A stretch of 64,000 nucleotides of DNA from Gulosibacter sediminis (GTDB lineage: Bacteria; Actinomycetota; Actinomycetes; Actinomycetales; Microbacteriaceae): the NCBI RefSeq assembly GCF_023370115.1, contig NZ_CP097160.1, positions 1,488,001-1,552,000 on the forward strand. Reading direction: 5' to 3'. Every line of letters begins with the position of its first letter. Position 1 is the first letter of the stretch. A model generated the notes under the pieces. It was not told the DNA's origin, did not search any database, and saw only the letters and a list, made by a program, of their open reading frames with translations. The position numbers and the translations under genes were made by a program. This document shows positions 46,091 through 55,425 of the stretch, one piece after another.

Positions 46091-48553
46091 ATGGCGACGG
46101 GCGCAAACGGCGAACGCATTGAAGACGTTGACGTCTCGAGTGAGATGCAGGGATCGTACCTCGAGTACGCCTACTCGGTCATCTACTCACGCGCGCTGCC
46201 CGACGCCCGCGACGGCCTCAAGCCAGTGCAGCGGCGCATCCTCTACCAGATGACCGAGATGGGCCTGCGGCCCGACCGCGGGCACGTGAAGTCGGCCCGC
46301 GTCGTCGGCGACGTCATGGGCAAGCTGCACCCGCACGGCGACTCGGCGATCTACGACGCGCTCGTGCGCCTCGCGCAGCCCTTCGTGCAGCGAGTGCCGC
46401 TCGTCGACGGCCACGGTAACTTCGGCTCGCTCGATGACGGCCCCGCGGCGCCCCGTTACACGGAGGCCCGCCTCACCGCCGCGGCACTCGCCCTCACCGA
46501 ATCGCTCGACGAAGACGTCGTCGACTTCGTGCCGAACTACGACAACTCGCTGCAGCAGCCCGAGGTGCTGCCCTCGGCGTGGCCAAACCTGCTCGTCAAC
46601 GGTGCCTCCGGCATCGCCGTCGGCATGGCGACGAACATGGCGCCCCACAACCTCGGCGAGGTGATCTCGGCCGCGCGGCACCTGCTCGCGCATCCCGATG
46701 CCACGCTCGAGGAACTCATGGAGCATGTGCCGGGCCCCGACCTGCCGGGCGGCGCCCGCATCGTCGGCCTCGACGGCGTGCGCGACGCCTACGCGAACGG
46801 CCGCGGCTCGTTCACGATGCGTGCGACGGCCTCGATCGAGCACGTCACGGCGCGCCGCCTCGGCATCGTCGTGACCGAACTGCCCTACCTGGTCGGCCCC
46901 GAGAAGGTCATCGAGAAGATCAAGCAGGGCGTGCAGTCGAAGAAGCTCGCCGGCATCTCGCAGGTGACCGACCTCACCGACCGCAAGTCGGGCCTCAAGC
47001 TCGTCATCGAGCTCAAGACCGGCTTTGCGCCCGAGGCGGTGCTCGAGCAGCTGTACCGGCACACGCCGCTCGAAGACTCGTTCCACATCAACAACGTCGC
47101 GATCGTCGACACCGCGCCGAAGACGCTCGGCCTGCGCGAGATGCTCGACGTCTATCTCAAGCACCGCATCAGCGCCGTGCGGCGCCGCAGCCAGTTCCGC
47201 CTCAACAAGCACAAGGACCGCCTGCACCTCGTCGACGGCCTACTCATCGCGCTCGTCGACATCGACGAGGTCATCGAGATCATCAGGTCGTCCGACGATG
47301 CCGAGGCGGCGCGCAGCCGACTCATGCTCGTCTTTGACCTCTCGGAGCGCCAGGCCGAGTACATCCTCGAGCTGCGCCTGCGTCGCCTCACGAAGTTCTC
47401 CCGCATCGAACTCGAGACCGAGGCCGACGAGCTGCGCCGCAAGATCGCCGAGCTCGAGGCGCTCCTCGCCGACGAGCAGCTGCTGCGCCAGGCGGTCAGC
47501 CAGGAGCTGGCCGACACGTCCGACCAGTTTGCGACCCCGCGCCGCACCGTGCTCATCGCCGACGACACCGAGATTCGCGCGGCCAAGCAGAGCGCGAAGT
47601 CAGGCGAGGTGTCGCTGCAGTCGAGCGACGACCCGACGCGAGTCATCTTCTCAGCGAGTGGACGCATCCTGCGCGTCAACGTGGCCGAGGACGAGCCGTT
47701 TGTGCGCCCGAAACGCCGCACAAAGCACGACGCGATTCTCGCCGAGATCTCGACCACGACGCTGAGCGACATCGGTGCCGTGACGAACCGCGGCATTGTC
47801 TACCGCATGACCGCCGTGTCGCTACCCGCCGCGCCCGCCAGCTCGGTGCTGCTCACGGGCGGCGTCGTGGCCCGTGACTACTTCGGCATCACCGACAAGA
47901 CCGAGCGCATCGTGGGCCTCGTGCCGTTGAGCGTGTCGACCCCGCTCGCGATCGGCACCCGCAACGGCGTCGTCAAGCGCGTCAACCCCGCGGAGTGGGG
48001 CAAGCAGCACGAGCTCTCGGCCATCGCGCTCAAGGGCGATGACGAGGTCGTGGGCGCCGCGCGCGCCGACGACGCCGACGACCTCGTGTTCGTCACCTCG
48101 GATGCGCAGCTGCTGCGGTTCGCGGCCTCGAACGTGCGCCCGCAGGGCATCGGCGCGGGCGGCATGGCCGGCGTTCGCCTCAGCGACGGCGCGCGCGTCA
48201 TTGGTTTCTCGGTCGTGACCGAGGCGCAGCGCGACGATGCCGTCGTCGTGACCATCGCCGAGCCGCCGAGCGACGAGGCGCTGTTTGCCGACGTCGAGGG
48301 CAGCGCGAAGCTCACGCCGCTCGCCGAATACCCGGCAAAGGGCCGCGGCACGGGCGGCGTTCGCGCGCAGCGCTTCGTGCGGGGCGAATCCGCCCTCGCG
48401 GTCGGCTGGGTCGGCCCCAGCCCCGCGCACGCGAACGCGAAGGACGGCGCGATCCGCCAGCTCCCCGAACCGGTGGCCCGCCGGGATGCGTCGGGCACCA
48501 AGCTTGAGGGCACGGTTGCGTACGTGGGCCGCGCGATGGGCGAGCCCGCCTAG
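46091..48553 (+). CDS. parC: DNA topoisomerase IV subunit A (ParC-type)
   Basis: An 820-residue type IIA topoisomerase A subunit. It has the winged-helix DNA gate ([19 protein letters not shown]), catalytic Tyr123 in [10 protein letters not shown], the coiled coil ([21 protein letters not shown]) and a C-terminal beta-pinwheel. The classical GyrA box is absent, which favours a decatenating topoisomerase IV over gyrase; parE is not in this window. ATG 46091 is chosen because CAGGTGGA sits eight bases upstream; ATG 46082 is possible. Confidence 0.9.
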   Translation: MATGANGERIEDVDVSSEMQGSYLEYAYSVIYSRALPDARDGLKPVQRRILYQMTEMGLRPDRGHVKSARVVGDVMGKLHPHGDSAIYDALVRLAQPFVQRVPLVDGHGNFGSLDDGPAAPRYTEARLTAAALALTESLDEDVVDFVPNYDNSLQQPEVLPSAWPNLLVNGASGIAVGMATNMAPHNLGEVISAARHLLAHPDATLEELMEHVPGPDLPGGARIVGLDGVRDAYANGRGSFTMRATASIEHVTARRLGIVVTELPYLVGPEKVIEKIKQGVQSKKLAGISQVTDLTDRKSGLKLVIELKTGFAPEAVLEQLYRHTPLEDSFHINNVAIVDTAPKTLGLREMLDVYLKHRISAVRRRSQFRLNKHKDRLHLVDGLLIALVDIDEVIEIIRSSDDAEAARSRLMLVFDLSERQAEYILELRLRRLTKFSRIELETEADELRRKIAELEALLADEQLLRQAVSQELADTSDQFATPRRTVLIADDTEIRAAKQSAKSGEVSLQSSDDPTRVIFSASGRILRVNVAEDEPFVRPKRRTKHDAILAEISTTTLSDIGAVTNRGIVYRMTAVSLPAAPASSVLLTGGVVARDYFGITDKTERIVGLVPLSVSTPLAIGTRNGVVKRVNPAEWGKQHELSAIALKGDDEVVGAARADDADDLVFVTSDAQLLRFAASNVRPQGIGAGGMAGVRLSDGARVIGFSVVTEAQRDDAVVVTIAEPPSDEALFADVEGSAKLTPLAEYPAKGRGTGGVRAQRFVRGESALAVGWVGPSPAHANAKDGAIRQLPEPVARRDASGTKLEGTVAYVGRAMGEPA

Positions 48554-48563
48554 TCGGCGCTCG

Positions 48564-49346
48564 TCAGCGGCCCGTGAAGGTGGGCCTGCGTTTCTCCTGG
48601 AACGACGCGAAACCCTCGCGGTAGTCCTCGGTAGCGCACAGCTCGGCCTGCGCGTGGGTTTCTGCCGACATCGATTTCCACAGTCCGACGCGCTGGTCGC
48701 GGATCTGCTGCACGAGCTCCTTCGATGCGTTGAACGCGAGCCGGGCCCCCGACGCCGCCTTTGCGGCGCGCGTCCGAGTGAACTCGAGCAGCTCGTCGTC
48801 GGCCACCCAACGACTGAACAGCCCCTGCTCGACGGCCTCGCGACCGCTCATGAACTCGGCCGTATAGATGAGGTCGAGGGTGCGGTGCGGCCCTAGGCGC
48901 TCCGTGAACAGCCAATGCCCGCCCGAGTCGAGCGTCGCCCCGAGGTTCGCGAACGGCGAGCCGAGCTTCGCCCGCTCGGCGACGTAGACGACGTCGCACG
49001 CGAGCGCGAGCCCGAGCCCGACGCCGAGGCAGGCACCCTGTACCGCGGCGAAGGTGGGGGCGGGAAACTCGCTGAGCGCCCGCATGACCGCCTCAACGCC
49101 ACCCTCGAGGTAGCCGATGACGTCGTCTTCGGCCGGGTCGACGCCCGAGATGTCGCGCCCGGCGCAGAACGCGCGGCCCTCGCCGCGCAGCACGAGCGCG
49201 CCGATCTCACCCGAGTCGACGGTCGAGGCCGCCGTCCGGATCGCCGCCGCGAGCTCCACGAGGTCGCCGAAGCCGAGCGAATTGAGCCGCTCGGGCGCAT
49301 CCAAGACAATCTCGGTCACGCGCTCGGTGGTCAGGGTCGTAATCAC
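48564..49346 (-). CDS. paaG: Enoyl-CoA hydratase/isomerase, probable 1,2-epoxyphenylacetyl-CoA isomerase
   Basis: A 260-residue crotonase-family enzyme. It has the oxyanion-hole segment EGRAFCAGRDISGVD (about 61-75), ACLGVGLGLALACDVVY (about 108-124) and the ATLDSGGHWLFTERLG region, where PaaG-type isomerases place their catalytic Asp. Its position as the last gene of paaABCDE-X makes it the isomerase that turns the ring epoxide into the oxepin. Start GTG 49346 has AGGAGG seven bases upstream. Exact chemistry is inferred from context; a simple hydratase remains possible. Confidence 0.8.
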   Translation of the reverse strand: MITTLTTERVTEIVLDAPERLNSLGFGDLVELAAAIRTAASTVDSGEIGALVLRGEGRAFCAGRDISGVDPAEDDVIGYLEGGVEAVMRALSEFPAPTFAAVQGACLGVGLGLALACDVVYVAERAKLGSPFANLGATLDSGGHWLFTERLGPHRTLDLIYTAEFMSGREAVEQGLFSRWVADDELLEFTRTRAAKAASGARLAFNASKELVQQIRDQRVGLWKSMSAETHAQAELCATEDYREGFASFQEKRRPTFTGR

Positions 49347-49356
49347 GGCTCGCCTC

Positions 49357-50550
49357 CTAGGCGTCGAAGTCCACGGCGACGCGATCGCTCGTCGGTCGCG
49401 ACTGGCAGGTGAGCACGTAGCCGCGCTCGACGTCGTCGGCCTCGAGCGCGTAGTTCTCGGCCATGTCGACGGTGCCCTCGGTGACCTTGGCGCGGCACGT
49501 GCCACAGACGCCCCCGGCGCAGGCGAAGGGCACGTCGGCGCGCACGCGCAGCGCCGCGTTGAGCACCGTCTCGCGCGCCGACTTCGGCGACTTCACGTCG
49601 CCGGTGAGGCCGTCGAGCTGGAAGCTGATCTCGAAGTTCTCGCCCTCGGGGTCGACCTCGACCGGTCGACCGGCGCTGCCCTGCGCGCCCTCGCCCGGCT
49701 GACCGGTCGAGAACAGCTCGAAGCGCACCTTCGCGGCCGGCACATTGCGACCCTCGAGCTCATCCCGGATGAGTTGCACGAGCTCGAACGGCCCGCAGAG
49801 GAACCACTCGTCGACTTTGTCGACGTCGATGAGGTGCGTGAAGATCTGCTCGAGTCGGTCGGCGTCGATACGCCCCGAGTAGATCGGCGCCTGGCGCTGC
49901 TCGCGCGAGAGGACGTGGTGGATCGCGAGACGCGAGGGGTAGCGGTCCTTCAGGTCGGCGAGTTCCTCGAGGAACATCACCTCGCTCGCCGCCCGGTTCG
50001 CGTAGATGAGGTCGAGGGTGGTTTCGGGATGCGCGAGCAGCGTCTTCGCAATCGCGAGGATCGGTGTGATGCCCGAGCCCGCCGCGGCCGCGACGAAGTG
50101 CGTGCGCCCAGCCGCGAGCGCCTCGCCCGAAACGGCCTCGGCATCGTTCATACCGGTGAGGCGGTGCTGCGAGATGAAGGCGCCCTGGGGGCTCATCACC
50201 TCGAGCGTCTCCCCCGCCTTGAGCTCCTCGTTCGCCCACGTCGAGAAGACGCCGCCGAGGTCCTTCTTAATACCCACCTTGAGCACGCCAGGCGTGGGCG
50301 CCTCGCAGATCGAATAGCTGCGGCGGATCTCGGTGCCGTCGATCTCGGCGCGCAGGGCGACGTACTGGCCCGCGACGTAGTCGTACTCGGCCTGCAGTTC
50401 GGCCGGCACGGCGAAGCTCACCTCGACGGCGCTGTCGGTAAGCCTGCGAACCTGCGACACCTCGAGCGGGTGAAACTTGGCGCGACGCTTGCCCGTGCCG
50501 GCGCCTTCGCCGGCCGAAGAGTCGGATTTGTTGAGATTCGTAGCAGTCAT
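49357..50550 (-). CDS. paaE: 1,2-phenylacetyl-CoA epoxidase, reductase subunit PaaE
   Basis: A 397-residue flavin reductase that feeds electrons from NADPH to the PaaABC epoxidase. An FAD-binding barrel (about 25-130; RRSYSICEAP is the flavin motif) is followed by a nucleotide-binding domain (AAGSGITPILAIAKTLL, FLCGPFELVQLIRDEL) and a C-terminal plant-type [2Fe-2S] ferredoxin domain with CAGGVCGTCRAK and a final cysteine in VLTCQSRP. The ATG at 50550 overlaps the paaD stop as TAATG. Confidence 0.95.
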   Translation of the reverse strand: MTATNLNKSDSSAGEGAGTGKRRAKFHPLEVSQVRRLTDSAVEVSFAVPAELQAEYDYVAGQYVALRAEIDGTEIRRSYSICEAPTPGVLKVGIKKDLGGVFSTWANEELKAGETLEVMSPQGAFISQHRLTGMNDAEAVSGEALAAGRTHFVAAAAGSGITPILAIAKTLLAHPETTLDLIYANRAASEVMFLEELADLKDRYPSRLAIHHVLSREQRQAPIYSGRIDADRLEQIFTHLIDVDKVDEWFLCGPFELVQLIRDELEGRNVPAAKVRFELFSTGQPGEGAQGSAGRPVEVDPEGENFEISFQLDGLTGDVKSPKSARETVLNAALRVRADVPFACAGGVCGTCRAKVTEGTVDMAENYALEADDVERGYVLTCQSRPTSDRVAVDFDA

Positions 50551-51086
50551 TAGTGCACCTTGAAGTAATCGAAGGGCTCCTTGCATTCGGCGCACTGGTA
50601 GAGCGCCTTGCAGGAGGTGGAGCCGAAGCGGCTGAGTTCATTGGTTTGGATCGACCCGCAGCGAGGGCAGCGCACCGACAGCGAGAGCCGCGTCGCGCCA
50701 CGCTGAGCGCCGACGGCCGACTGACCCGACGGCGGCGCGATGCCGTACTCGGCGAGCTTTCGCTTGCCTTCATCGGTAATCCAGTCAGTGCTCCAGGCCG
50801 GCGCCAGCACGAGCACCACCTCGGGGTCGGCGTAGCCCGCCGACTCAAGCGCGTGCAGGAGGTCCTGCTTGATCGTGCCCATCGCGGGGCAGCCCGAATA
50901 GGTGGGCGTGATGATGACCTGGGCCGTGCCGTCGTCGGCGACGAGCGCGTCGCGCAGGATCCCGAGATCGGCGATCGAGAGCACCGGGATCTCGGGGTCG
51001 GCGACCTGCGCCGCGATGTCCCAGACGGCGCCCGCGCGCGCGTCGAGCGGCCTCGTCGAAGTGTGGGGATGCACCTGAGTGTTCAT
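50550..51086 (-). CDS. paaD: 1,2-phenylacetyl-CoA epoxidase subunit PaaD
   Basis: A 178-residue PaaD. The N-terminal MIP18/SufT-like domain has DPEIPVLSIADLGI and TPTYSGCPAMGTI, typical of Fe-S assembly proteins, and the C-terminal zinc-ribbon-like part carries CPRCGS and QCAEC. It is thought to help mature the Fe-containing epoxidase. ATG 51086 is preceded by AGGTG seven bases upstream; the gene lies nine bases after paaC. Confidence 0.92.
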   Translation of the reverse strand: MNTQVHPHTSTRPLDARAGAVWDIAAQVADPEIPVLSIADLGILRDALVADDGTAQVIITPTYSGCPAMGTIKQDLLHALESAGYADPEVVLVLAPAWSTDWITDEGKRKLAEYGIAPPSGQSAVGAQRGATRLSLSVRCPRCGSIQTNELSRFGSTSCKALYQCAECKEPFDYFKVH

Positions 51087-51094
51087 GCCCGCAC

Positions 51095-51922
51095 CTACCA
51101 GCTCGCGCCGGGGTGCTTCCGTGCAAGCACCTGCATCTCGGCGAGGAGGTAACCGAGCGCCTCGCGGTGCTCGCCGCGGCGGCCACCGGTGAGTGCCTGT
51201 GGCACCTCGGGCAGCGTCAGGCCGGCCTCGGCCAGAACCGAGGTCACGCGCGACATGACGGGCTCGCGCAGCTCGGACGGTCGCGGCGCGATGCCCTCGA
51301 GGCGATCGTGCAGCTCCTCGTCTTCGAACAGCTCGTCGAGGTACGGCGCGATGTGATCGAGCCCGGCCTGCAGGCGCGCGTTCGCCTCCTCCGTGCCGAT
51401 GCCGAGTCGCAGCGTCCACTGCTCGGCGTGGTCGACGTGGTAGTCGTACTCCTTCGCGGCCTTCTGCGCGATGGCCGCGAGAATCTCATCCTGCGACTGC
51501 GACAGGCGGGTGAACAGTTCGAAGCCGTAGTGCGCCCACACCAGCTGGCGGGCGATCGTGCGGCCGAAGTCTTCGCTCTCGAGCTCGACGAGGTGGAGGC
51601 TGCGGAACTCCTCTTCCTCGCGGAAGTAGGCGAGATCATCCTCGCTCTTGCCCCACGCACTGCCGGCGTAGGTGAGCAGCACGCGCGCGTGACCGAGCAG
51701 GTCGAGCGCGATGTTGCTCAGCGCGATGTCCTCCTCGAGCTCGGGAGCGCGGGCGACCCACCAGAGGTTGCGCTGCGCAAGGATCAGCGCATCGTCGCCG
51801 AGGCGAAGCGCGTACTGCGCGACATCTTCGCTCGCCTTGACGTCGCGCTGGATGAGCTCCTCGCTCGTGAGCGCATAGCCGGCCGAGATGAGGGTCGCGG
51901 AATCAAAGCCCGAGCCGCTCAT
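51095..51922 (-). CDS. paaC: 1,2-phenylacetyl-CoA epoxidase structural subunit PaaC
   Basis: A 275-residue ferritin-like helical protein that pairs with catalytic PaaA as its structural partner. Family segments include YALRLGDDALILAQRNLWWVARAP and LDLLGHARVLLTYAG near residues 70-86, and REEEEFRSLHLVELESEDFG. It overlaps paaB by four bases (ATGA). Confidence 0.95.
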   Translation of the reverse strand: MSGSGFDSATLISAGYALTSEELIQRDVKASEDVAQYALRLGDDALILAQRNLWWVARAPELEEDIALSNIALDLLGHARVLLTYAGSAWGKSEDDLAYFREEEEFRSLHLVELESEDFGRTIARQLVWAHYGFELFTRLSQSQDEILAAIAQKAAKEYDYHVDHAEQWTLRLGIGTEEANARLQAGLDHIAPYLDELFEDEELHDRLEGIAPRPSELREPVMSRVTSVLAEAGLTLPEVPQALTGGRRGEHREALGYLLAEMQVLARKHPGASW

Positions 51923-52236
51923 AGGTGCTTCACCCCTTCGGACTTTGTGTAGTAGGTCGCGTGGCGAAAGTTCTTGCCCTGCGACGACTCAAAGTAGGAG
52001 TCCTTGTGGTCGGGGTCACTCGCGGTGATGTCGGTGCTGCGCACCACCCAGAGCGAAACGCCCTCGTTGCGGCGGGTGTAGAGGTCGCGCGCGTTGCGCA
52101 GGGCCATGTGTTCGTCGGGCGCGTGCAGCGAGCCGGCGTGCACGTGGCTCAGGCCACGCGACGAACGGACGAACACTTCCCACAGCGGCCACTCGTTGCG
52201 GCCCGCGGGCTGAACGGATTCGGTCGTTTCGGACAT
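51919..52236 (-). CDS. paaB: 1,2-phenylacetyl-CoA epoxidase subunit PaaB
   Basis: A 105-residue PaaB, the small bridging subunit of the epoxidase complex. The conserved WPLWEVFVRSSRGLSHVHAGSLHAPDEHMALRNARDLYTRR pattern covers most of the protein, given here only in outline. GGAGAG precedes the ATG at 52236. An intercistronic hairpin separates it from paaA. Confidence 0.95.
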   Translation of the reverse strand: MSETTESVQPAGRNEWPLWEVFVRSSRGLSHVHAGSLHAPDEHMALRNARDLYTRRNEGVSLWVVRSTDITASDPDHKDSYFESSQGKNFRHATYYTKSEGVKHL

Positions 52237-52254
52237 TTCACACTCTCCATCGAG

Positions 52255-52279
52255 TCGTTGCGGTGCGGCACCGCAACGA
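52255..52279 (-). other. Intercistronic hairpin between paaA and paaB
   Basis: Perfect 12-bp inverted repeat TCGTTGCGGTGC/GCACCGCAACGA with a single base between the arms, so a stem of 10-11 pairs with a tight loop. It lies 14 bases after the paaA stop. There is no T-run, which argues against a full terminator and for an RNA-processing or attenuating structure. Confidence 0.6.
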
Positions 52280-52293
52280 GATACAAATTCTGG

Positions 52294-53277
52294 CTAGGCC
52301 ACGCGGGTGGCGGCTTCGGCCTGCTTCGCGGCGTAGGCCGCGGCGGCCTCGCGCACCCAGGCGCCGTTCTCGTGCGCCTCCTTGCGGCGGGCGAGGCGCT
52401 GCGCGTTCGCCGGGCCGTGACCCTTGATGACATCGAAGAACTCGGTCCAGTCGAGCTCGCCGAAGTCGTAGTGGCCGCGCTCTTCGTTCCACTTGAGGTC
52501 GGGATCGGGCAGCGTGAGGCCGAGCGCCTCGGCCTGCGGCACGATCATGTCAACGAAACGCTGTCGCAGTACGTCGTTCGAGAAGCGCTTGATGTTCCAG
52601 TCCATTGACTGCTGCGAGTTCGGCGACTGGTCGTCGGGCGGGCCGAACATCTGCAGCGCGGGGCCATAGAGGCGGTTCACGGCCTCCTGCGCCATCTGCT
52701 TCTGCGCGGCCGTGCCATTCGAGAGCGAGTAGAGGATCTCCCAGCCCTGGCGCTGGTGGAACGACTCTTCCTTGCAGATGCGCACCATCGCCCGGCCGTA
52801 CGGGCCGTACGAGCAGCGGCACAGCGGCACCTGGTTGCAGATCGCGGCGCCGTCAACGAGCCAGCCGATCGCGCCCATGTCCGCCCAGGTGCGAGCCGGG
52901 TAGTTGAAGATCGAAGAATACTTCGCTTTGCCCGAGATGAGCTGTTCGGTCATGACATCGCGCGGGGTGCCGAGCGTTTCCGCCGCCGAGTAGAGGTAGA
53001 GACCGTGGCCAGCTTCGTCCTGCACCTTCGCGGTGAGGATCGCCTTGCGCTTCAGCGACGGGGCACGGGTGATCCAGTTTGCCTCCGGCTGCATGCCGAT
53101 GATCTCGGAGTGCGCGTGCTGCGCCATCTGGCGAGTGAGGGTCTTGCGATAGGCGTCGGGCATCCAGTCGGCCGGCTCGACGCGCGAGTCATCGGCGATG
53201 AGCTGGTCAAAATAGGCCTGCGCCCGCTCGAGGTCGAGGTCATCGCGGCCGGGCAGCTCGGTCACATTGTTCGTCAC
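52294..53277 (-). CDS. paaA: 1,2-phenylacetyl-CoA epoxidase catalytic subunit PaaA
   Basis: A 327-residue ferritin-like di-iron oxygenase subunit that epoxidises the aromatic ring of phenylacetyl-CoA. Carboxylate/histidine iron ligands appear in AHSEIIG (about 54-60), [17 protein letters not shown] (about 81-97) and [11 protein letters not shown] (about 168-178). The GTG start at 53277 has AAGGAG upstream. It is the first gene of the epoxidase operon, behind a promoter with an overlapping palindrome. Confidence 0.96.
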   Translation of the reverse strand: MTNNVTELPGRDDLDLERAQAYFDQLIADDSRVEPADWMPDAYRKTLTRQMAQHAHSEIIGMQPEANWITRAPSLKRKAILTAKVQDEAGHGLYLYSAAETLGTPRDVMTEQLISGKAKYSSIFNYPARTWADMGAIGWLVDGAAICNQVPLCRCSYGPYGRAMVRICKEESFHQRQGWEILYSLSNGTAAQKQMAQEAVNRLYGPALQMFGPPDDQSPNSQQSMDWNIKRFSNDVLRQRFVDMIVPQAEALGLTLPDPDLKWNEERGHYDFGELDWTEFFDVIKGHGPANAQRLARRKEAHENGAWVREAAAAYAAKQAEAATRVA

Positions 53278-53337
53278 TGTTTGTCTCCTTCGACTTGGCG
53301 GTGGCCGCGTGGGCGCACGCGACTACACGTCAGCAAT

Positions 53338-53357
53338 TACAGAACGTGCGTTCAGTA
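53338..53357. promoter_or_regulatory. Probable PaaR operator
   Basis: TACAGAACGTGCGTTCAGTA matches its reverse complement at 16 of 20 positions; the core GAACG-TG-CGTTC is a perfect palindrome. I recall that the Thermus PaaR site has an AACG-N2-CGTT core. It overlaps the -10 edge of the paaA promoter and lies between divergent paaA and paaI, so one repressor dimer could control both. Confidence 0.7.
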
Positions 53358-53381
53358 TATGTCCTTCACTCGAAAGGTCAA
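53354..53381 (-). promoter_or_regulatory. paaA promoter
   Basis: On the minus strand TTGACC (53376-53381), a 16-base spacer and TATACT (53354-53359), both near consensus, about 77 bases ahead of the paaA start. The operator palindrome overlaps the -10 by four bases and continues into the expected initial-transcript region, a classic repression layout. Confidence 0.75.
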
Positions 53382-53450
53382 GCAGCCGACTCCCAGCGAC
53401 ATTTCGAATTTTCTGTAAGACTGTTCAGGAATTCACGAAGGAGTGAACCC

Positions 53451-53933
53451 ATGTCCCAGGCACCGTCGCCGACCACCAGCAATTCCGCTGTCGAATCCAC
53501 CCCGACGTTCGACGAGCTCGCGTCCTCCCACCGCATCCTGCAGGACGATTCTGCGAGCAAGTGGATGGGCATTCGCGTGCTCTCGTACGAGCCCGGCCGG
53601 GTCGAAATCGCGATGGAGCTTCGCCAGGAGATGCTCAATGGTTTTGGGATCGCCCACGGCGGCATGGTGTTCGCGTTCGCCGACACGGCGTTCGCTCTTG
53701 CGTGCAATCCACCCGAGGACGACGGCACCATCACGGTCGCGCAGGGAGTCGACATCAACTTCCTCCGCCAGGCGAAGCAGGGGCAAACCCTCACCGCTCG
53801 CGCCGCGATGCAGCACCAGGCCCGAAGCGGCATCTGCGATATCGAGATCTTCGCGCAGGGCCCCGACGACACCGAGGCACAACGCATCGCCCTCTTCCGC
53901 GGCCGCTGTCGGACCATCCGTAAGCCCGAGTAG
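53451..53933 (+). CDS. paaI: PaaI-type hotdog thioesterase
   Basis: A 160-residue hotdog-fold thioesterase that hydrolyses ring-hydroxylated phenylacetyl-CoA derivatives and so rescues CoA from dead-end products. The catalytic region is NGFGIAHGGMVFAFADTAFALA, and GVDINFLRQAKQGQTLTARA follows. GAAGGAG lies about nine bases before ATG 53451. It leads the plus-strand unit paaI-paaK and shares the regulated gap with paaA. Confidence 0.92.
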   Translation: MSQAPSPTTSNSAVESTPTFDELASSHRILQDDSASKWMGIRVLSYEPGRVEIAMELRQEMLNGFGIAHGGMVFAFADTAFALACNPPEDDGTITVAQGVDINFLRQAKQGQTLTARAAMQHQARSGICDIEIFAQGPDDTEAQRIALFRGRCRTIRKPE

Positions 53934-53983
53934 CCGGCGACTCCACTCCCCCACCAATCGATCTGAGAAGGCAACGATTTCCC

Positions 53984-55333
53984 GTGGACCAGAAATTTGA
54001 CCTCGACACGCTCGACCCCGAAGAGCAGCTGAGCCGTGAGGAGCTCGAAGCACTGCAACTTGAGCGCCTCAAGTGGACCGTGCGTCACGCATACGAGAAC
54101 GTCCCGATGTACCGCAAGAAGTTCGACGAGGCTGGCGTCACGCCCGACGACCTGCAGGAGCTCGCCGACCTCGCGAAGTTCCCCTTCACGACGAAGGAAG
54201 ACCTCCGCGAGAACTACCCGTTCGGCACGTTCGCCGTGCCGATGGAGCAGGTGCGCCGCGTGCACGCATCGTCGGGCACGACCGGGCGCCCGACCGTGGT
54301 CGGCTACACCGAGGGCGACCTCGACCGCTGGGCTCGCGCCGTCGCCCGCGTCATGCGGCTCGCCGGTGCCCGCAAGGGTGACATCGTCCACAACGCCTAT
54401 GGCTACGGCCTGTTCACCGGCGGCCTCGGGGCTCACGCCGGCATCGAAGCGGCGGGCCTCACGGTCGTGCCGATGTCGGGCGGCCAGACCTCCCGGCAGA
54501 TCCAGATGATTCAGGACTTCAAGCCGCGCATCATCATGTGCACGCCCTCGTACCTGCTCACCATCCTCGACGCGATGCACAGGGAGGGCCTCGACGCCCG
54601 CGACACCTCGCTCGAGATCGCGATCCTCGGCGCCGAGCCGTGGAGCGAGCAGATGCGCGCCGAGATCGAGCGCGGCTTCGACCTCAAGGCCATCGACATC
54701 TACGGTCTGTCTGAGCTCATGGGCCCCGGCATGGCGGGCGAGTGGGTCGAGCACCAGGATGGCTCGACGATCTGGGAGGACCTCTTCCGCCCCGAGATCG
54801 TCGACAAGGACGACCTCACGAAGGTGCTGCCCGACGGCGAGATCGGCGAGCTCGTGTTCACCTCGCTCACCAAGGAGGCCATGCCGATCATCCGCTACCG
54901 CACCAAGGACCTCTCCACGCTCCTGCCCGGCGACGCCCGACCGAACATGCGCCGCATGAAGAAGGTCGCGACCCGCACCGACGACATGATCATCCTGCGC
55001 GGCGTGAACATGTTCCCGTCGCAGATTGAGGAGCTCGCGCTCGGCCAGCAGGCGCTCAGCCCCTACTACCACCTCGAGCTCACGCGCCCGAAGCGGATGG
55101 ACGAGCTCACGGTCGTGATCGAGCGCCGCCCCGAGTACACGATGGCCGAGGCCCAGGCCTGCGGCGAGCACCTGCGCCACGACATCAAGATCCGCATCGG
55201 CTCGTCGGTGCGCATCCACGTCGTCGACCCGAACACGGTCGCCCGTTCCGAGGGCAAGGCGAAGCGGATCTTCGATTACCGCGACCGACCGCAGTCGGAG
55301 CTGCCCGACCACTACCGCCCGCTCACGCGCTAG
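53984..55333 (+). CDS. paaK: Phenylacetate--CoA ligase
   Basis: A 449-residue adenylate-forming enzyme that activates phenylacetate with ATP and CoA, the entry step of the pathway. The P-loop-like ASSGTTGRPTVVGYT is at about 96-110, GYGLFTGGLGAHAGIE near 138-153, IYGLSELMGPG around 243-253, and the hinge region RTKDLSTLLPG and C-terminal lid follow. The start is GTG 53984. A terminator follows, separating it from the tetR gene. Confidence 0.95.
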   Translation: MDQKFDLDTLDPEEQLSREELEALQLERLKWTVRHAYENVPMYRKKFDEAGVTPDDLQELADLAKFPFTTKEDLRENYPFGTFAVPMEQVRRVHASSGTTGRPTVVGYTEGDLDRWARAVARVMRLAGARKGDIVHNAYGYGLFTGGLGAHAGIEAAGLTVVPMSGGQTSRQIQMIQDFKPRIIMCTPSYLLTILDAMHREGLDARDTSLEIAILGAEPWSEQMRAEIERGFDLKAIDIYGLSELMGPGMAGEWVEHQDGSTIWEDLFRPEIVDKDDLTKVLPDGEIGELVFTSLTKEAMPIIRYRTKDLSTLLPGDARPNMRRMKKVATRTDDMIILRGVNMFPSQIEELALGQQALSPYYHLELTRPKRMDELTVVIERRPEYTMAEAQACGEHLRHDIKIRIGSSVRIHVVDPNTVARSEGKAKRIFDYRDRPQSELPDHYRPLTR

Positions 55334-55348
55334 CGCGACCGACGCATC

Positions 55349-55375
55349 CGGGACCCGCCACACCAGCGGGTCCCG
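55349..55375 (+). terminator. Terminator of paaK
   Basis: Perfect 10-bp stem CGGGACCCGC/GCGGGTCCCG with a 7-base loop, followed by TTTGC, 15 bases after the paaK stop. Confidence 0.8.
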
Positions 55376-55425
55376 TTTGCGTATCTGCCCGCCGCCCTCG
55401 TTCCCCGCCTAGGATTGCCCCAGAC

